Shown here: positions 15,773 to 18,527 of the stretch, one piece after another
Layout of the letters: each line of letters opens with the position of its first letter
How positions within the stretch are numbered: position 1 is the first letter of the stretch
Assembly: GCA_002450015.1 (NCBI GenBank)
Contig: DJYG01000022.1
Span: 1-18,527, forward strand
Source of the DNA: Cyanobacteria bacterium UBA6984
Lineage (GTDB): Bacteria > Cyanobacteriota > Vampirovibrionia > Gastranaerophilales > Gastranaerophilaceae
DNA length: 18,527 nt
Direction: 5' to 3'
The notes under the pieces: model-generated
What the model saw: only the letters and a program-made list of their open reading frames with translations
Told to the model about the DNA's origin: nothing
Databases searched by the model: none
Translations under genes and position numbers: made by a program

Positions 15773-17784
15773 TATTCTTTCTCCTTTGGATATGTTGTAT
15801 ATGTATATATTATATCACATTTTCCATATCGGGCTTTATCGTTAAGTATTACAGAATCAATTTTGCGTTTTAGAAAATCTACCAAGTGCCTGTCACCATC
15901 AGGTATAACCATTGTTAAAGATGTTAAATCTTTATCTTTTTCCAAAAGGGAATTGTTAAGATATGTACCGCTTAAGAGGTTATTTTCTTGCATTAAGTTC
16001 TCTATACAGTTACCTTTTGCCGATATTGTTAATGTTACAAATTTTGTTTTATTTACTTTCGCCTGTTGAATTAATTGTTTATGTAAAATCCAGAAATTTG
16101 ATTTTTCGCTCATAACCGGAAGTACAAAATAAAAACTTGAGCCTTCTCCCACTTTACTTTCTGCCCAAATTGCACCGTTATGTGCGTCTAAAATTTTTCT
16201 TACAATAGGAAGTCCCAAACCTGTGCCGCCAACTTCTCTGGATAACGAGCTTTCTATCTGTTTAAATTGGTCAAAAATTTTAGCAAGATTTTCGTCTTCA
16301 ATTCCTATACCTTCGTCTTTTACACAAACTTGAACATATTTACCTTTTAATTTCTTTATTTCTTCACTAAAGCATTCAGGGCATTTGATATTTTCTGCAT
16401 TAATGATTTTTGTGCTTATATCAATATTACCGCCTTCTTTGGTAAATTTTATTGCGTTTGAAAGCAGATTGTTAAGGACTTGATGAATACGTTGTTCGTC
16501 TGCAAATACAGTTGCAAAATCTTCGTCAAATGTTGTTGTTAATTTTAATCCTTTTTCATCTGCAACGTTATTTTGTAATGTTTTTACAAAGCTTATTGCT
16601 TTTTCCATATTTACTGACGTGAATTTGTAATCCATTTTACCTGCTTCAATTTTAGACATATCTAACAGGTCATTTATAATTTTTTGAAACGTTTCTACAT
16701 TGTTTTTGCCTATATTTAAAAACTTTTCCATATTTGGTGTTAAAATTCCCGCTCTGCCACTTAGCATAATTTCTAATGATGTTTTGAGAGGTGTTATTGG
16801 TGTTCTAAGCTCATGTGAAACAATTGATACAAATTCTGATTTTAAATGTTCTAATCTATATAATTCTTTGTTTTTTGCTTGAATTTCTTGAACATAGGCA
16901 GCATTTTTTAATGGCATTGAAACTTGTTGCGCAATTGTGTGAAAACATTGTGTATCCTCATTTGTAAATTCGTTATCCCGATATATTTCAACAAAACCGT
17001 AAAAATTATCGCTTAAGTTTATTTGCGCAAGCATATTATCGTATCTTAATACAGAAAAATCATAATCTTCTATTGGATTTTTGGCATATTTAATTGTTTT
17101 TAAGTCATTAATATTAAGTTCAAAAGGCATTTCTTTATTCTCAAATAATGATTTGTAATTTAAAACAGCCCTAAGTTTTAATGCCTCAAGTAATCTGTCT
17201 GAAATTTGATTAATAGAGTTTATAATCAAAAGAGGTTCATTATCAGATTTAAAAGTCAAAACACAAGCAACTGAAAAACCAAGGGCTTTATCCAAACCTT
17301 CAAGCATAATATTTATAAGTTTTTCTTTATCCAATGTTGCTGCAAACTGTGAACCGGTGTTATATAAAACATCTAATTGATATAAACTTTTAGATAAATT
17401 TTGATTTGATGTCGAAAGTCTTGTTAATGCTTCTTTTCTTCTCAAATTAACATTTATTGTGGAAATAAGAATATTGTCCGAAACAGGCTCCATTAAAAAA
17501 GCATCAGAAATATTCAATAATTCGGGAGGAATTTTATCTTCTTTTAAAATTGTCAATGTAACCAAATTTTCTTTAATAGCATTAATTTTTCTGTATAGTT
17601 GCGGTAAATCAAGCTGTGCTGAACAAGTATCAAGCAATATAATTTGCGGCATGACAGTATCTAAAATGTCAAAAAACATTTGATTGTCAGATGCAAACTG
17701 AAAATCATGAGAAAAATTTGTAAGCAATTCGTCATAATGCTTTATTTTTTTATTATTGTCAGATACCATTAAAACATTCGCCAT
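15772..17784 (-). CDS. Sensor histidine kinase: pseudo-receiver, GAF, HisKA, HATPase, GGDEF-like tail
   Basis: A 670-aa soluble histidine kinase with no membrane segment. Residues 1-115 resemble a receiver with D52 in IILLDTCS, but only one N-terminal acid (D9) and Glu99 where Lys is expected (FLMEP), so it is probably a pseudo-receiver. Residues 140-295 are a GAF-like sensor. HisKA has H324 in FVSIVSHELRTPITPLK. HATPase has the N box NNLLSNAIKFT (438-448), DEGIGI (490-495) and GGTGLGL (519-525). A CPEC insertion (468-471) lies between the N and G1 boxes. Residues 560-670 resemble a decayed GGDEF fold (KFVTLTIS, LTMVIPDGD, IIYTYTTYP) lacking the GGDEF loop. It is the first gene of the operon and is translationally coupled to the response regulator. 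No Shine-Dalgarno is present; a promoter ends 6 nt before the ATG, so it is perhaps leaderless. Confidence 0.93.
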   Translation of the reverse strand: MANVLMVSDNNKKIKHYDELLTNFSHDFQFASDNQMFFDILDTVMPQIILLDTCSAQLDLPQLYRKINAIKENLVTLTILKEDKIPPELLNISDAFLMEPVSDNILISTINVNLRRKEALTRLSTSNQNLSKSLYQLDVLYNTGSQFAATLDKEKLINIMLEGLDKALGFSVACVLTFKSDNEPLLIINSINQISDRLLEALKLRAVLNYKSLFENKEMPFELNINDLKTIKYAKNPIEDYDFSVLRYDNMLAQINLSDNFYGFVEIYRDNEFTNEDTQCFHTIAQQVSMPLKNAAYVQEIQAKNKELYRLEHLKSEFVSIVSHELRTPITPLKTSLEIMLSGRAGILTPNMEKFLNIGKNNVETFQKIINDLLDMSKIEAGKMDYKFTSVNMEKAISFVKTLQNNVADEKGLKLTTTFDEDFATVFADEQRIHQVLNNLLSNAIKFTKEGGNIDISTKIINAENIKCPECFSEEIKKLKGKYVQVCVKDEGIGIEDENLAKIFDQFKQIESSLSREVGGTGLGLPIVRKILDAHNGAIWAESKVGEGSSFYFVLPVMSEKSNFWILHKQLIQQAKVNKTKFVTLTISAKGNCIENLMQENNLLSGTYLNNSLLEKDKDLTSLTMVIPDGDRHLVDFLKRKIDSVILNDKARYGKCDIIYTYTTYPKEKE

Positions 17785-17790
17785 ACCTAT

Positions 17791-17818
17791 ATATTATCAA
17801 TAAATATGATGTTGGCAA
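17791..17818 (-). promoter_or_regulatory. Candidate kinase-operon promoter
   Basis: On the minus strand TTGCCA (17818-17813) and TAATAT (17796-17791) are separated by 16 bp. Only ATAGGT separates the -10 from the ATG at 17784, so the expected transcription start falls on or next to the start codon. GATAAT, two bases upstream, is an alternative -10 and gives the same conclusion. Confidence 0.45.
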
Positions 17819-17852
17819 ATCTTTAACAGACTGTAACTTTATATATAAAAAC

Positions 17853-17880
17853 TTGATTAGATTTATTTTTGTGATTTAAT
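17853..17880 (+). promoter_or_regulatory. Candidate rpsP promoter
   Basis: TTGATT (17853-17858) and TTTAAT (17875-17880) are separated by 16 bp. The predicted start near 17887 gives a leader of about 93 nt, long compared with the other genes in the window. Confidence 0.45.
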
Positions 17881-17888
17881 AAAATCAC
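17871..17888. promoter_or_regulatory. Dyad over the rpsP -10/start site
   Basis: GTGATTT (17871-17877) and AAATCAC (17882-17888) form a perfect 7-bp inverted repeat around AATA. It covers the proposed -10 and start, consistent with a regulator site. Confidence 0.4.
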
Positions 17889-17920
17889 GGAAGTAAGTTA
17901 TTCCTCTTAGCTTATTTTCA

Positions 17921-17947
17921 GTAAACGTCAAGCGGCTAGACGTTTAC
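17921..17947 (+). promoter_or_regulatory. Leader hairpin upstream of rpsP
   Basis: GTAAACGTC (17921-17929) pairs perfectly with GACGTTTAC (17939-17947) around the loop AAGCGGCTA. It lies in the transcribed leader, 32 nt before the start codon. It is not followed by a T run, so it is not a terminator. It could be an autoregulatory or stability element; bS16 binding is a guess. Confidence 0.55.
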
Positions 17948-17979
17948 GAGCAGTAAAACAAAGAAGGACAAAAATAAAG

Positions 17980-18378
17980 ATGTTAAAAATTAGATTAAAA
18001 AGATTAGGAGCAAAAAAGAATCCTACATACAGAATTATTGTTATTAATTCAACAACAAAACGTGAAGGCGCTCCAATTCAAGAATTAGGTCATTACAATC
18101 CAAAAACAAAAGTTATGGTATTGAACAAACAAGCAGCTTTGGATTGGGTTTCAAAAGGCGCTCAACCAACTGAAACTGTTGCATATTTGATTAAAAATTG
18201 TAATGATGACGGTTCACTAAACTATAAAAAACCTGAAACTGTTAAACTTTCAAAAAAAGCTATGGCTAAAAAAGCTGCTGAAGAAGAAGCAAGAAAACAG
18301 GCTGAAGCAGAAGCTGCTGCTGCAGCTGAAGCAGAAAAAGCAGAAGAAACTGCTGATTCAGCTCCAACTGAAGCTTAG
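17980..18378 (+). CDS. rpsP: 30S ribosomal protein bS16
   Basis: A small-subunit ribosomal protein (132 aa). The family core lies in residues 1-80: MLKIRLKRLGAKKNPTYRII, then REGAPIQELGHYNPK and the helical segment QAALDWVSKGAQPTETVAYL. Most bS16 proteins are about 80-100 aa. Here residues 90-132 form an extra Ala/Glu/Lys-rich tail (AAEEEARKQAEAEAAAAAEA), probably a charged helix or disordered. AAGGAC precedes the ATG. The gene usually clusters with rimM, trmD and rplS or follows ffh; here it is followed by a strong terminator and stands alone. It diverges from the kinase operon. Confidence 0.98.
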   Translation: MLKIRLKRLGAKKNPTYRIIVINSTTKREGAPIQELGHYNPKTKVMVLNKQAALDWVSKGAQPTETVAYLIKNCNDDGSLNYKKPETVKLSKKAMAKKAAEEEARKQAEAEAAAAAEAEKAEETADSAPTEA

Positions 18379-18400
18379 TTTTGATTTTAATGACGGATAT

Positions 18401-18443
18401 AAAAAACACGGTTGATTTCATATCGAAATCAACCGTGTTTTTT
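18401..18443 (+). terminator. Rho-independent terminator after rpsP
   Basis: A 19-bp perfect stem (18401-18419 with 18425-18443) encloses loop ATATC. The GC-containing core is CACGGTTGATTTC and the 3' arm ends in six T. The 5' arm starts with A6, so it could also work in the reverse direction. Confidence 0.95.
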
Positions 18444-18527
18444 ATTTAACAAAAATTTCAAGTTTAATAAAATTATTAATTAATATGTAAATTTATATTA
18501 CGGGCATGAACACAAATGACCTGTTTT
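18444..18527. other. Window tail, possible edge of another gene
   Basis: This 84-bp AT-rich stretch holds two weak gene possibilities. On the minus strand an open frame enters from the right edge and ends in GHLCSCP with a TAA at 18500-18498, which would be convergent with rpsP. On the plus strand ATG at 18506 opens MNTNDLF, with TATATT 6 nt upstream but no Shine-Dalgarno. Neither can be decided from nine or fewer codons. Confidence 0.3.

Noticed and set aside
15679..15873. Plus-strand frame opposite the kinase/receiver junction
   Set aside because: It overlaps two clearly coding genes on the other strand and has no ribosome binding site or recognisable motif.
18498..18527. Calling a partial gene at the right edge
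   Set aside because: Only nine codons or fewer are visible on either strand. Both readings are possible and neither has firm support.

Overview
The window is an AT-rich bacterial chromosomal segment using standard codons, with densely packed core and housekeeping genes and no insertion sequence, phage gene, CRISPR array or rRNA. The best lineage guess is a gut-type Melainabacteria/Vampirovibrionia (Gastranaerophilales), the non-photosynthetic sisters of Cyanobacteria. Two things suggest this: atpD-atpC stand alone as a two-gene unit, as the beta/epsilon pair does in Cyanobacteria, and a type II secretion/type IV pilus ATPase homologue sits beside diderm-style signalling genes. This is inference; another AT-rich diderm is possible.

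Left part (1-5322). A uridine-kinase-like P-loop protein (minus) diverges from atpD-atpC (ATP synthase beta and epsilon). tRNA-Ser(UGA) follows with its own promoter and a probable terminator. Then come four short independent plus-strand units: an 83-aa Lys/Gln-rich orphan preceded by an 8-bp A/T tandem array, ddh (meso-diaminopimelate dehydrogenase), an 86-aa orphan, and a small thioredoxin with an unusual CGFC active site. The two orphans each end in a perfect-stem terminator.

Middle (5324-13159). A Na/Pi-cotransporter-family protein with a PhoU-like tail and a membrane-anchored protein of unknown function lie on the minus strand. The second diverges from mutS. mutS is followed by malQ (GH77 4-alpha-glucanotransferase), which is probably co-transcribed with an exported TPR/NHL-repeat protein.

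Right part (13137-17784, minus). A compact four-gene operon runs: hybrid-like histidine kinase (pseudo-receiver, GAF, HisKA, HATPase, degenerate GGDEF-like tail), single-domain response regulator, a GspE/PilB-type ATPase whose catalytic boxes have decayed, and metF. This is the most unusual part of the window. It looks like a phosphorelay coupled to a catalytically doubtful secretion-ATPase paralogue, with a folate enzyme translated as the last gene. rpsP (bS16) diverges from this operon, with a dyad over its promoter, a leader hairpin, and a strong terminator directly after the gene.

No classical defence or mobile system is visible. The points worth follow-up are the signalling operon, the small orphan genes, the odd tRNA-Ser and several candidate regulatory structures.
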